Part shown: in pieces, positions 52,590 to 61,785 of the stretch
How the letters are laid out: every line of letters begins with the position of its first letter
Numbering within the stretch: position 1 is the stretch's first letter
NCBI RefSeq assembly: GCF_000374085.1
Contig: NZ_KB893411.1
Span: forward strand, 43,482 to 107,481
Source of the DNA: Spirosoma spitsbergense DSM 19989
GTDB taxonomy: Bacteria; Bacteroidota; Bacteroidia; Cytophagales; Spirosomataceae
Reading direction: 5' to 3'
DNA: 64,000 nucleotides
The notes under the pieces: model-generated
Databases searched by the model: none
Seen by the model: only the letters and a program-made list of their open reading frames with translations
What the model was told of the DNA's origin: nothing
Made by a program: the position numbers and the translations under genes

Positions 52590-54362
52590 TTAGCTCTGGT
52601 TTTTTAAAAGTTCGATTAAGGAATCTAATTCATCAAGATAATATATTTCATCCCAGCCACTTCTTATTAGGGTATTTATCTGGCTCTGGGTGAATGTGCC
52701 GTCAAGTATTAATACAAATCTTTCAATATCACTTCGAATCTTGAATTCGTTTCCACTAAATTCAAAACGAAGTGACTGAACTCTTCCAATTAGCTCTTTG
52801 ACTTTATGAGTCTTACCTTGGTCAAATGCCGATTTCCAATGAATTGCTACTTTGCCAACTTTTATTAAAGGTGTAGTGGAAGCATTCTGGTTTTGACCAT
52901 TTATTTCTGTTAGTAAAGAAGGATGCGCTGGAATATTTATAAACGGCAGACTTGATTCCTTTAGTTTCTTTTCGACAACTACCTTTAATGGATGGAATGA
53001 TCTATATGACATAAGTTTTTGTTCTAAATTACTTGAAATGACTGTTTCTTCTAAAGACTTTCCTAATTGAGATAACGCATTGTATCCTACTTCATCTAAT
53101 AACTCAGATAATACACCACTTGTAGCCCATAATATCTCAAAAGGTAAGTCTTTAGCACTTGTAACCCGGTTAACAAAACTAGGTAAGTTTATACGCCAAA
53201 TAGTATGATTTGCTGGATAACTATTTGTGTTTAAATATTTTTGCGCTTTTTTGGACAGCTCGGATAATCCAAATCCCTGTTTTTTCTTTTTGTGTGTTTT
53301 GATTATATCAAATACAAAATAAAATATCCATACTATCTCCCAATCACCGCGTACTTTATCTTTATTTACTTTAAAGTACGGATCTATATATTGAGAGGTT
53401 AAACATTCGTACATACCTTTAACCGTCTTAAGATGTTGAAAATGATCCAATACAAATTTTACTTGAACTTCAACATCATTAATGTTGCATATTGGTTTAA
53501 TCCACCTTTGCATTCTATCAAATGGCGAGTTTTTAATAGTATACTCGATGACTTCTTTTGTTAGTAAGTCTAAAGTATTATTAATTTCTTTATCGATAAT
53601 TTTGTAGCCAAAAACGCTTTTTGTTGCAAATCCTAAAGTAATAGCATAATCTGGCATAGAATTTATCTTTAAGCCTAGCTCTTTATGCTTATATATTTGA
53701 TTTCTATCCTCCTGAGGAAGAATTGCAAGTTTTAAAATTCCTCTTCTAAAAAATGTAATTTTTGCTAGTCTACTTGAACTTTTATTCTTATAACACTTTG
53801 CAAGGGCCCATAAGTCATTTAATAGAAAATTTTGTTTATTAATCGTATTATTTAGATGTATACAGAAGGTGCTAAATGCAATTCTTGCTAAATCGTCATT
53901 ATCTAAAAGCTCTTTTAATAAATTAGATTTTCTCTCATTTGAGGCAGGAAATAAGGATAAGTTATTTTCAACTAAATTGACTAATACCTGCCCATACTTT
54001 TCACTTTGAACTAGGAGGTTACCATCTGATATTGCCTCCATTATATCTTGTAAGCTTTCTTTTTGGGTAGCTTCAAAAACTAGGTTATAAACACCAGGGG
54101 GAGGGGTAAAGGCTTTTTTTATTTCAAAAATTTCTCCTACGTTTCTCCAAACTTTCATATTATAGTTTGAAGCTTGACCTGTACTGGTTAACATTAAAAG
54201 ATGGCTCGGGGCTTCTAGGGTACCAATAACAAAATCTGCATCTATACTTACTCCATTAGGCTTTTTTCCCCAGTATAGATCTTTATCTAATGAATAACCA
54301 ATTTTCTCAAGTGCTAGATAGACCAATGCTTCGAAAGCGCTTCCTTTTTTTTCACCTGCCAT
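52590..54362 (-). CDS. Hypothetical protein, possible restriction-endonuclease fold
   Basis: A 590-residue protein. The N-terminus GSAFEALVYLALEKIGY, DADFVIG, then LLMLTSTGQASNYNMKVWRNVGEIFEIK resembles the start of PD-(D/E)XK restriction enzymes (Glu, then Asp, then a strand with a metal-site residue, then an RNxxE helix). Gln stands where the catalytic Lys would be. The remaining 450 residues are Lys/Asn-rich, mostly helical, and match no family I know. It heads the minus-strand arm that continues with the UvrD-like helicase after about 200 AT-rich bases. A role as the target-cutting or recognition part is possible but unproven. Confidence 0.55.
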   Translation of the reverse strand: MAGEKKGSAFEALVYLALEKIGYSLDKDLYWGKKPNGVSIDADFVIGTLEAPSHLLMLTSTGQASNYNMKVWRNVGEIFEIKKAFTPPPGVYNLVFEATQKESLQDIMEAISDGNLLVQSEKYGQVLVNLVENNLSLFPASNERKSNLLKELLDNDDLARIAFSTFCIHLNNTINKQNFLLNDLWALAKCYKNKSSSRLAKITFFRRGILKLAILPQEDRNQIYKHKELGLKINSMPDYAITLGFATKSVFGYKIIDKEINNTLDLLTKEVIEYTIKNSPFDRMQRWIKPICNINDVEVQVKFVLDHFQHLKTVKGMYECLTSQYIDPYFKVNKDKVRGDWEIVWIFYFVFDIIKTHKKKKQGFGLSELSKKAQKYLNTNSYPANHTIWRINLPSFVNRVTSAKDLPFEILWATSGVLSELLDEVGYNALSQLGKSLEETVISSNLEQKLMSYRSFHPLKVVVEKKLKESSLPFINIPAHPSLLTEINGQNQNASTTPLIKVGKVAIHWKSAFDQGKTHKVKELIGRVQSLRFEFSGNEFKIRSDIERFVLILDGTFTQSQINTLIRSGWDEIYYLDELDSLIELLKNQS

Positions 54363-54603
54363 GTGCTTGTATACAGTTTTTTAATAAATCCGATGCTTCT
54401 GTAAAACTTGTAAATTATCACTTTAATATTAATTACAGCTCTACATTTGTTATTATTATTATATGTTCATAAATAATAATTAGAACAAAAAAAAGATTTT
54501 CATAGTATAATTAGTGATTTGTTTGTACTTTACTAATATTTTGTAATATTTATTTTTAGGAAAAATTTGAATAAGGTTAGCCCCAAAGCTAAATAATAGG
54601 TAT

Positions 54604-56922
54604 ATGATAAGAGCTGATGTGTTCTGCGGTATAAGTGGTGCTTGCTTCGAGGAGGCTATAGAAGGTTGGGAAGCTTTGGCCTTGTCAGAGAGTTGGAAAG
54701 GGCTTATTCGCTTATTAGTTCCGACAGGCTCAACCCCACGTCCAGTCCAGATGTCAGCAATAAATGCAGGACTACTTGCTTCGCGCTGGAACGCGATAGT
54801 GGCCGCTCCTACCAATTCTGGTAAAAGCTTAGTAGGCTTACTGCCCTTGTTTGAGGCTTTATGTAGAGGAAAAAGAGCGGTTCTATTAGAACCACTACGA
54901 GTACTAGCCAAAGAGAAACACGAATACCTCACTCGTTACCTTGAAGACTTTAAGCTGATATTCGGCTCAGCGTTTTCTATACGTATATCAACAGGAGATT
55001 ATAGACTTGAGGATGAAAAGTTTTCAGATGCTCCACCAGCAGGAGAATTACTTATTGCAACACCCGAGCGATTGGAAGCTATATTGCGGAATCCTGCTAA
55101 TAGCCAATGGTTTGATACAGTGGGGGCAGTATGTGTAGACGAAGCTCATCTCTTGGCTAGTAATCGAAGAGGTTTAACACTTGAGTTTCTGATCACCACC
55201 TTACTTTGTCTTCCTAAACCACCCCGGCTGATTCTGCTTTCAGCCACCTTAGGCAAGCTCCAAAAGCTTAAGCAATGGTTAGAGCCTTGTGAGGTGATTG
55301 AGGTAACTGAACGTACACCTCCTTTACAAAAATGGGTTTGGTCGGTTAGTGATAAGAAAGAGGCTGATGCGGCAATTGTTGAGTATATAACTGATAAGAT
55401 TATTCCTAATGATCATCAGGCTTTAATTTTCGTGTACACAACTGCAGATACCGAGAAGCTTGCTAATTACATTAATCAGCAGGTAAAGGGGCCTATAGCA
55501 TCTCACTTCCATGCTAAAATAAGTAGCGCTGCACGTGATGAGGTCAGAGAAAGCTTTATTGAAGGAAAAACCAGAGTGATTGTAAGTACAACAGCACTCG
55601 GTATGGGAGTTAATTTACCTGCTAGTCATGTAATAGTACGCGATGTTACATTTGAAGTAAGCAAACCTGTTCCTCTTGGGGACTTGCTCCAAATGATGGG
55701 TCGAGCAGGACGAGGTGAGCAAGAAGGTACGGCTATAGCCATTGTTAAAGATAATGATGCTTGGGATAAATCGGAGCTAGTTAATTTACTCACATCCGAG
55801 GCACTTCCCGATTTTATACCAGCTTCAGCAGTGTTATCTAGTTCTATTGTTGACACTATTGCTTCATTAGTGATGGCACATCTATATAGAGTCGGTCCTA
55901 CTGGAAAAGAACATGGACAAATACAGTGTTTTTTTGAGCGCTCACTGGGAGGGGCAGAGTTAGCTGCATTAATTCCTGAAACGGTCAGTTGGCTTATTCG
56001 CCAGAAGCTTGCTTATATTGATGAGAGTAAAATAATTCGGTTAACGAATTTAGGTAATCATACTGCCAAGTACATACTTCCTCCTTCAATAGCCGCTGGT
56101 ATAGCCCAATTGATGCGCGATATTTTAAGCCTGGATGAAAAGGATGAATATCTGCAGCGGTGGAGTCTTATGGATAACTTATTTCTAATTCATCTGCTTT
56201 CTAATAACACAACTGTTAGTGTCCGGTATAGTGATGCTCGAGCCAAGAAAGTAGATAGTTGGTTTGAAAGTAATCCAGAAGAATTATCGATTATTTACAG
56301 AAACTGGGTAAGAGGTCAGGAAGGCTTTTCGAGAGCAGATGAAATACTAGGATCTTTAGGAGTAAAACTGGAAGGCAGCGGCCGTCTGGCAAATGAGAAA
56401 GCTCGTAAGAAATGTTACGAAGCACTTATAAAAGCAATTGTTCTATATGAGTTAGCTAAAGGTAAGTTGCCAAAGGACATTGAACGGGAATATGATATTA
56501 AGAATGTTGAAGGTGTCCAGGAGAAGTGGCGAGATCATGTTATCTGGCTTTTGTCTGGTATGGCTAAGCTATACAAAGTTCCCAATTTTTATTTTCATCT
56601 AAAAGAACACTGCCAAGCTGATAAGGATAGGGTTCAAAGGGTAGAAAACTTCTTTAAGAAGCTGGAATTCCGGGTATATGCGGGAATTGAAGAATTGAAA
56701 TATTGTCATCCACTGGGATCACTCCTGCATGGAATCAAGCGGATAACCAACAACGTAGGAGCTGGCATAGGTATTCAGACTATGAATCGGCTTGTGGAGA
56801 ATGGGATCACTACCTATGCACAACTATGTAAAATGAAACTTGAAGATTTTACTAGTATAGGAATCCATAAACCACAAGCCAAAATCATCACAAAGTATAT
56901 CCAGAGACGCAGATTAGCCTAA
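54604..56922 (+). CDS. Ski2/Hel308-like DEAH-box helicase
   Basis: A 772-residue SF2 helicase. Motifs are the Q/motif I region STPRPVQMSAINAG and AAPTNSGKSLVGLLP, motif II VCVDEAHLLA, motif III LILLSATLGKL, motif V VSTTALGMGVNLPA and motif VI LLQMMGRAGRGEQ. A winged-helix-like region and a C-terminal helix-hairpin-helix (NRLVENGITTYAQLCKM...SIGIHKPQAKII) follow, as in Hel308-type enzymes. Its end overlaps the convergent TGT-like gene by 4 nt. It likely unwinds DNA in the restriction arm, similar to the helicases of known Dpd clusters (inference). Confidence 0.9.
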   Translation: MIRADVFCGISGACFEEAIEGWEALALSESWKGLIRLLVPTGSTPRPVQMSAINAGLLASRWNAIVAAPTNSGKSLVGLLPLFEALCRGKRAVLLEPLRVLAKEKHEYLTRYLEDFKLIFGSAFSIRISTGDYRLEDEKFSDAPPAGELLIATPERLEAILRNPANSQWFDTVGAVCVDEAHLLASNRRGLTLEFLITTLLCLPKPPRLILLSATLGKLQKLKQWLEPCEVIEVTERTPPLQKWVWSVSDKKEADAAIVEYITDKIIPNDHQALIFVYTTADTEKLANYINQQVKGPIASHFHAKISSAARDEVRESFIEGKTRVIVSTTALGMGVNLPASHVIVRDVTFEVSKPVPLGDLLQMMGRAGRGEQEGTAIAIVKDNDAWDKSELVNLLTSEALPDFIPASAVLSSSIVDTIASLVMAHLYRVGPTGKEHGQIQCFFERSLGGAELAALIPETVSWLIRQKLAYIDESKIIRLTNLGNHTAKYILPPSIAAGIAQLMRDILSLDEKDEYLQRWSLMDNLFLIHLLSNNTTVSVRYSDARAKKVDSWFESNPEELSIIYRNWVRGQEGFSRADEILGSLGVKLEGSGRLANEKARKKCYEALIKAIVLYELAKGKLPKDIEREYDIKNVEGVQEKWRDHVIWLLSGMAKLYKVPNFYFHLKEHCQADKDRVQRVENFFKKLEFRVYAGIEELKYCHPLGSLLHGIKRITNNVGAGIGIQTMNRLVENGITTYAQLCKMKLEDFTSIGIHKPQAKIITKYIQRRRLA

Positions 56923-57842
56923 GTCAGCATTCTGGAAAGATTTGTTGTTGAAAAGAACATTTCTGAAACAGACAATGGTAATGTTTTGCTGGTAACGTAA
57001 GCCAAATTGCAAAGCGCAAGATGCATACGCTCTAACGGAGTTGGATCAGTCAGTATCTTGTCCGGTTGGCTCCATAGTTTTCCTTCTGCCGCCAGTTGAA
57101 CATAAGAACTCGAATCTATTGAATCCACACCCCATGTAAAAAGTTGCTCCACTATGCCTGGTTTACCAATGCCAAAAACGTGCAAAGGTAAATCAGGTAT
57201 TACCTCTCGTACTGCTTGAATAATTGATTTGATCAGCTCAAGATCTCGTACTCTAGGTACTAAACCACCAATGGCTATACCATCAAAGCCAGCATTGACA
57301 TAAGCCTGAGCACAGACTTTGGCGCTTTCAGCATCCCATGCTTGCACACAGGCATATAGCTTCATCTCTTTCCGACGTCTGTTTTTAATAGCCCATAAAG
57401 CATTCGCAATTGTAAGTCGCTGTCGAAACAAAGCCTCCTCTTTTTTGGCTTTAGGAGAAATTGGAAAGTCAAGTGTGAAGGCAATGTCGGCTATTGATTC
57501 CTGGAACTCTAGTATTTCTAACGGGTGCATCACCTTTACCTTGTTATCGGCTTCCTTTACTTGAATAATTCCAACCCCATTTTGCTCTTGAATGACCGAA
57601 CTTTCAAACAATGCTGCAAATCCTCCTGAATCAACCATCAAGGGTAGCCGTGGATGTTCATTCTTTTTTATGTATTGCGCATAATAGTAGCTTACCATTA
57701 CGCACTGCGACATGCGCGGAAGGTAAGGCCTAATCAATTGATCAAGAGGGTACTTCTCGCCAAAAGTGGTCACTGGGATATAAGCAGGGAAGTTTATAGT
57801 TCCCTTTGCCGTGTTGATGTACCTTGTCTTCTGGTTGTTCAT
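56919..57842 (-). CDS. Second TGT/DpdA-like protein, compact and zinc-less
   Basis: A 307-residue TGT barrel with Asp71 in LMVDSGGFAAL (the TDSGGF position), LYACVQAWD, IAIGGLVPRVRD, HVFGIGKPGI and a second Asp243 in GVDSIDSSSYVQ. No CxCxxC/His zinc site is present after the barrel, and there is no extra RNA-binding domain. It is thus a stripped-down base-exchange enzyme, distinct from the 680-residue DpdA-like protein. The pair may work as a heteromer or with different bases or sites. It is co-directional with the SWIM-helicase gene 44 nt upstream. Confidence 0.83.
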   Translation of the reverse strand: MNNQKTRYINTAKGTINFPAYIPVTTFGEKYPLDQLIRPYLPRMSQCVMVSYYYAQYIKKNEHPRLPLMVDSGGFAALFESSVIQEQNGVGIIQVKEADNKVKVMHPLEILEFQESIADIAFTLDFPISPKAKKEEALFRQRLTIANALWAIKNRRRKEMKLYACVQAWDAESAKVCAQAYVNAGFDGIAIGGLVPRVRDLELIKSIIQAVREVIPDLPLHVFGIGKPGIVEQLFTWGVDSIDSSSYVQLAAEGKLWSQPDKILTDPTPLERMHLALCNLAYVTSKTLPLSVSEMFFSTTNLSRMLT

Positions 57843-57886
57843 AGATGATTTTCTTTAATGCGATTAATTGATTGTAGCTAGTCTCT

Positions 57887-60301
57887 TTATATAGGCTTTT
57901 CGAACCAAAGACTCTGTATACTCCACATATTTTTGGTGTTCAACCTTTGTTGACCAGCTTTTTTTAGGAGTAAAGGATCTTTGTGATATAATCGAAGAGC
58001 GAAAAGGTGTTTACAGATGTTGCCTTTGCTAAAATCAATACAATCACATACCCATTCATTTCCTTTTCTGTCAAGGAGGTGCGGTTCTGACCCTCCACTT
58101 ATTTCATACTGATTAGCTCCCATCCGTACTATTTTTAGTGAGAGTGCGCGTTGAAGGCGATAGGAATCTATATTTATTGAGAAGCTTTCTGAAACTATTA
58201 AATTCTCTGTTGGCTCTCCAACAAACCTATTAGTAGACTTTTGCTTAACTAGTAGGTGTGCTTCATCAATCCAGCGTAAGGCTTGTTTACTAGATACTTT
58301 ATGAATACCTACAAGGTCTGACAGCTCGGCTAGGGCTAAATCCTCAATATTCGAAATGCCATGTTTTATCAACTTCTTGGCATTTTTTGCACCAACTCCC
58401 TTTATAAAAGTGAGAGAAACTTGCTCTTCTGACAAGCCAGCTTCCAGCATCTTAAGGATTACATAAACCTTCTCTTTTAAGGGTATAAGTCTGATTAAGG
58501 CATTATTAACATCATCTTTTGATTCAATAAAAGAGTGTAAAGCCTGGAGCAGCCTTTGCAAAGACGTTACAAGCTTTATGACTTCAAAAGGATAACAGCT
58601 AAACTTTTTCGCTATTTCTTCGAGCTCTAGGCCAGACGTCCAAGCATTTGCAACTAATGCCATTTTTAAGCCAGAAAGTAATCGTTTGCCTTCGCAACCT
58701 GCAATGCTTACTGACTGTTGCGGACTGTTGCGGAGTAGGGTAGAAGGTATAAGCAGAAGCTCCGTACTTAGTAAGTCAAGCTCTTCATAATCAACATGGA
58801 TAGATACTTCCTGATCATAAGCGCAGCCAAGTAAAAAGAGTAGATCAAATAAAGTATAATCAATAGGTTGTTTAAGGATGCGTACGAAGAGAAAGACAGT
58901 TTCTGGCGAAAGCTGATGCTTCACCATTAAGTAGCCTTCTTTAGTAACTTTTAGCTTTTGATGTGGATCGTTACTGCATTCTTGAATTAAGTTATTCTCA
59001 AGTAAATCTTGTATATTTCTTCTTAGGTTTGGTAGACGTCCTTGTTTATGACCAAGTGAGCTTTTAACATAAGCTTCTAATTGAGATACAGTTTTGGAAA
59101 ATCCACACGCTATTTCTACTATAATTTGTTCGCTAAAGTGCCTTGGGTCTGACCATGAAGAGACTATTGGGTCATATTCCTCTTTCTCAACGCTCTGTAG
59201 CTCTCTGTTCCACCTTGGAATCAACAAAGTTGCCTCTCCGGATTTATCATAACCAAAACGGCCAGCGCGGCCAACACGTTGCCAAACACTATTTCTGGGT
59301 AGCGCTGAAAACTTTCCGTCATCAAAAATCTGCATGTCATAAAGTATGACCTTTCTAACAGGAAAGTTCACCCCCATTTCTAAGGTAGATGTAGCTATTA
59401 AGACAGAAATTATGCCTTTAGTAAACATCTCTTCCACCTGAATTCGTGTTTTGTAATCGAGCCCTGCATGATGGTATGCACTTGATATCGTTTGGTCTGA
59501 TAAGAACTTTGATAGGGATTCTGCACGCTTTCGGCTTTGCACAAAAACAAGAATTTGTCCACCCTTTTCTAAACTTATTTGAACTTCCTTAAGAAGCAAC
59601 TCTGGTTTGAAAGTTGCTTTGCTGAAGTAAACTTTTGAGACTTCAATAGGGATTGGCCTCCATGTGGAGCTAAACTCTATCCCATTAAGCCAATCAGCTA
59701 ATTCAAGACGATTCCCAAGAGTAGCCGAAAGACCAATAATTCGTAGGAAGGGATTTAAGCGCTGAATTCTAAGTAACGAGCCTTCTAATCTCGCACCTCT
59801 ATGTCTATCACCAAGAAGATGCAGCTCATCTACAACGAGTACGTGGACACTAGGTATCCAATTCCAATGGCAGCGCCAGTTTCTTATACAAGCTTCAAGA
59901 CGCTCTGGCGTCATGATTAAAATATCCGCATCTTTGAAAGGAATAGGAAACGCTTTTTTTTCTGATGTAAAATCACCTGTGTAAATACCTATTTGATGCT
60001 GAGGTAGAGCCTCTTTAAACTTCATCCATATGTTCCAAGCAAGTACCCGGGTGGGAGCCAAGTATATTAGCCTTCCTCTGTTAGTAAGAAGTTCAGAAGC
60101 GTACTTAATTATTAAACTAGTCTTGCCGCTTCCAGTTGGCATCTGCAAAACACAGTTAAAACCTGAATGCAAGATTCCTGATTCAACAACTTCCTCCTGG
60201 CCTGGAAACAAAAGTTTGTTACTCATAAAAACGGATTGATTATCAAACAGGTCAAAATTCGCCTTTAAATTTATTAATTCAAAATTAACCAATTGATTCA
60301 T
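57887..60301 (-). CDS. Ski2-like DEAD/DEAH helicase with SWIM zinc finger
   Basis: An 804-residue SF2 helicase: LLFPGQEEVVESG, Walker A LQMPTGSGKTSLI, motif II VVDELHLLGD, motif III GLSATLGNR, motif V IATSTLEMGVNFP and motif VI WQRVGRAGRFG. After a helical region comes a helix-hairpin-helix (FIKGVGAKNAKKLIKHGI), and the last ~100 residues contain a SWIM-type zinc finger (CDCIDFSKGNICKHLF, CxC...CxH). SWIM fingers bind DNA or proteins. It is divergent from the HTH gene at 60313 with 11 nt between starts, so the two promoters must overlap the genes or be shared. Confidence 0.9.
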   Translation of the reverse strand: MNQLVNFELINLKANFDLFDNQSVFMSNKLLFPGQEEVVESGILHSGFNCVLQMPTGSGKTSLIIKYASELLTNRGRLIYLAPTRVLAWNIWMKFKEALPQHQIGIYTGDFTSEKKAFPIPFKDADILIMTPERLEACIRNWRCHWNWIPSVHVLVVDELHLLGDRHRGARLEGSLLRIQRLNPFLRIIGLSATLGNRLELADWLNGIEFSSTWRPIPIEVSKVYFSKATFKPELLLKEVQISLEKGGQILVFVQSRKRAESLSKFLSDQTISSAYHHAGLDYKTRIQVEEMFTKGIISVLIATSTLEMGVNFPVRKVILYDMQIFDDGKFSALPRNSVWQRVGRAGRFGYDKSGEATLLIPRWNRELQSVEKEEYDPIVSSWSDPRHFSEQIIVEIACGFSKTVSQLEAYVKSSLGHKQGRLPNLRRNIQDLLENNLIQECSNDPHQKLKVTKEGYLMVKHQLSPETVFLFVRILKQPIDYTLFDLLFLLGCAYDQEVSIHVDYEELDLLSTELLLIPSTLLRNSPQQSVSIAGCEGKRLLSGLKMALVANAWTSGLELEEIAKKFSCYPFEVIKLVTSLQRLLQALHSFIESKDDVNNALIRLIPLKEKVYVILKMLEAGLSEEQVSLTFIKGVGAKNAKKLIKHGISNIEDLALAELSDLVGIHKVSSKQALRWIDEAHLLVKQKSTNRFVGEPTENLIVSESFSINIDSYRLQRALSLKIVRMGANQYEISGGSEPHLLDRKGNEWVCDCIDFSKGNICKHLFALRLYHKDPLLLKKAGQQRLNTKNMWSIQSLWFEKPI

Positions 60302-60312
60302 ATCGGGTAATT

Positions 60313-60882
60313 ATGGAGGCTAATAATTATCAAGACTCGTTGATTTATATAAATATTAGGTTTTGTCTTTGGAAGGAAGGGCTACCTAAATTTAGATGGA
60401 ACAGTGAACTTGTTAGAAAATTAGAAATCAATTCGTATAGGGCAGATGAGATCTTGAAGATCGAAGGACAAAGAGTAAATGAAAATGAAATAAGGTTATT
60501 AATTGATGTTTTTAACCTGACTGAGGAGGAGTTTCAACTCACCAACCTACTGAATAGCTCTTCTCATGATGTTTTAAGGGAGAATTTAAATTACTTGATT
60601 AACAGCAACTCAACGCATGGCGAAAAAAAAGTTTTAGCTTCTAGATTAGGTGTCGAAAACGGGACTATATCAAGATGGCTAAATGGCACTAGACGGCCAG
60701 TGAAAGATGAACAAGAAGAGTTCAAACGTATATTCTCGGTGAAGCCCTCTTATAATCTTGAAAAAGATCCAATATTTATGTCGTATGAATATTTTGGATT
60801 CAATGAAATAATTGAGTGGGGGAACCAAAGAAAAGAAAGGGTAGTCGAAAGCTTCGACGTCATTCGTCGGCTAATAGGTTAA
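60313..60882 (+). CDS. HTH-domain regulator candidate
   Basis: A 189-residue protein with two segments that read like helix-turn-helix units. One is ELVRKLEINSYRADEILKIEGQRVNENEI (residues 28-56). The clearer one is GEKKVLASRLGVENGTISRWLNGTRRPVKDEQ, of Xre type, around residues 97-128. The C-terminal part is helical with no recognised domain. Its position at the head of the SWIM-helicase/TGT-like arm, divergently oriented, fits a local regulator or a DNA-recognition component. The operator-like palindrome at 39915 is a possible target (inference). Confidence 0.65.
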   Translation: MEANNYQDSLIYINIRFCLWKEGLPKFRWNSELVRKLEINSYRADEILKIEGQRVNENEIRLLIDVFNLTEEEFQLTNLLNSSSHDVLRENLNYLINSNSTHGEKKVLASRLGVENGTISRWLNGTRRPVKDEQEEFKRIFSVKPSYNLEKDPIFMSYEYFGFNEIIEWGNQRKERVVESFDVIRRLIG

Positions 60883-61670
60883 CTATTTACTATTGATACG
60901 TGAGTAGATTCGTAATAATTGAATCTTGTATTCAGTATGGCAAACTACAAACAAACCCAATATGAAGTGCTACGCCGACGGTGTGTTGCCCTCCAACAAC
61001 AAGGTTGGAAACAAGTCGCCATCGCTCAAGCTCTGGGCATGACTCAAGGCTGGGTGAGTCGCACCTTAACTAAATTCCGCCAGCAGGGGCAAGATGGTTT
61101 AGCCTGGCAAAAACAGCCCGGTGCTAAACCTCGACTGACCCATGAGCAGTTGATTCAACTGGTGGCCGAGCTAAATCAGGGCGCTGAGCATCATGGCTTT
61201 CCGGGTCATGTCTGGACCCGCCCCCGTGTCAACGAGGTAATTAAAAAACTCTTTGGCGTCAGTTATGACCCCTCGCAGGTGGGGCGTATATTGAAAAAAG
61301 TGGAATGGACCCGCCAAAAACCTCAGCGCAAAGCCCGTCAGCAGAACCAGCAACGAGTAGAGCAGTGGCGAGAGGAGCGCCTACCTGAACTCAAAAAAAG
61401 CCCAAGCTGAGGGGCGGGTAATTTTGTATATCGATGAAGCGGCCTGTTATCTGTTGCCTATGCTGGGATTGACCTGGGCACCACGAGGCCAAACTCCGGT
61501 GTTGATCGAACAAGCGTGCCGCGAGCATCTAAGTCTGATTGCCGCTATTGTCTCCAATGGGCTGATTTATGTGGGCGGGCAAGACCAGGCCTTCACTGGC
61601 CAGGACATCCCCCTGGTTTCTGAGTAAACTTTGTAGCCAATACCGCAAGCGGGATTTATTGATCTTCTGG

Positions 61671-61686
61671 CAGGGCCGCCTGTGCG
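61671..61686 (+). repeat. 16-nt GC-rich hairpin insertion 1 in IS630 transposase
   Basis: CAGGGCCGCCTGTGCG lies exactly before the catalytic Asp of DGASIHR. CAGG-GCCG-CCTG forms a stem-loop followed by TGCGG. Removing it restores LLIFWDGASIHR. Confidence 0.75.
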
Positions 61687-61785
61687 GATGGTGCATCTAT
61701 CCACCGCAGTGAAGTGGTCAGAACCTTCCTTAGGGCGCGGCCGGGAAGAGTTCATTTAGAGCGGTTACCGGCCTACAGTCCTGAT

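Noticed and set aside
61741..61755. A further GC-rich insertion at GGGCGCGGCCGGG in the IS630 transposase
   Set aside because: Reading straight through gives FLRARPGRVHLERLPAYSP in frame, which fits IS630 proteins, so no insertion is needed here.
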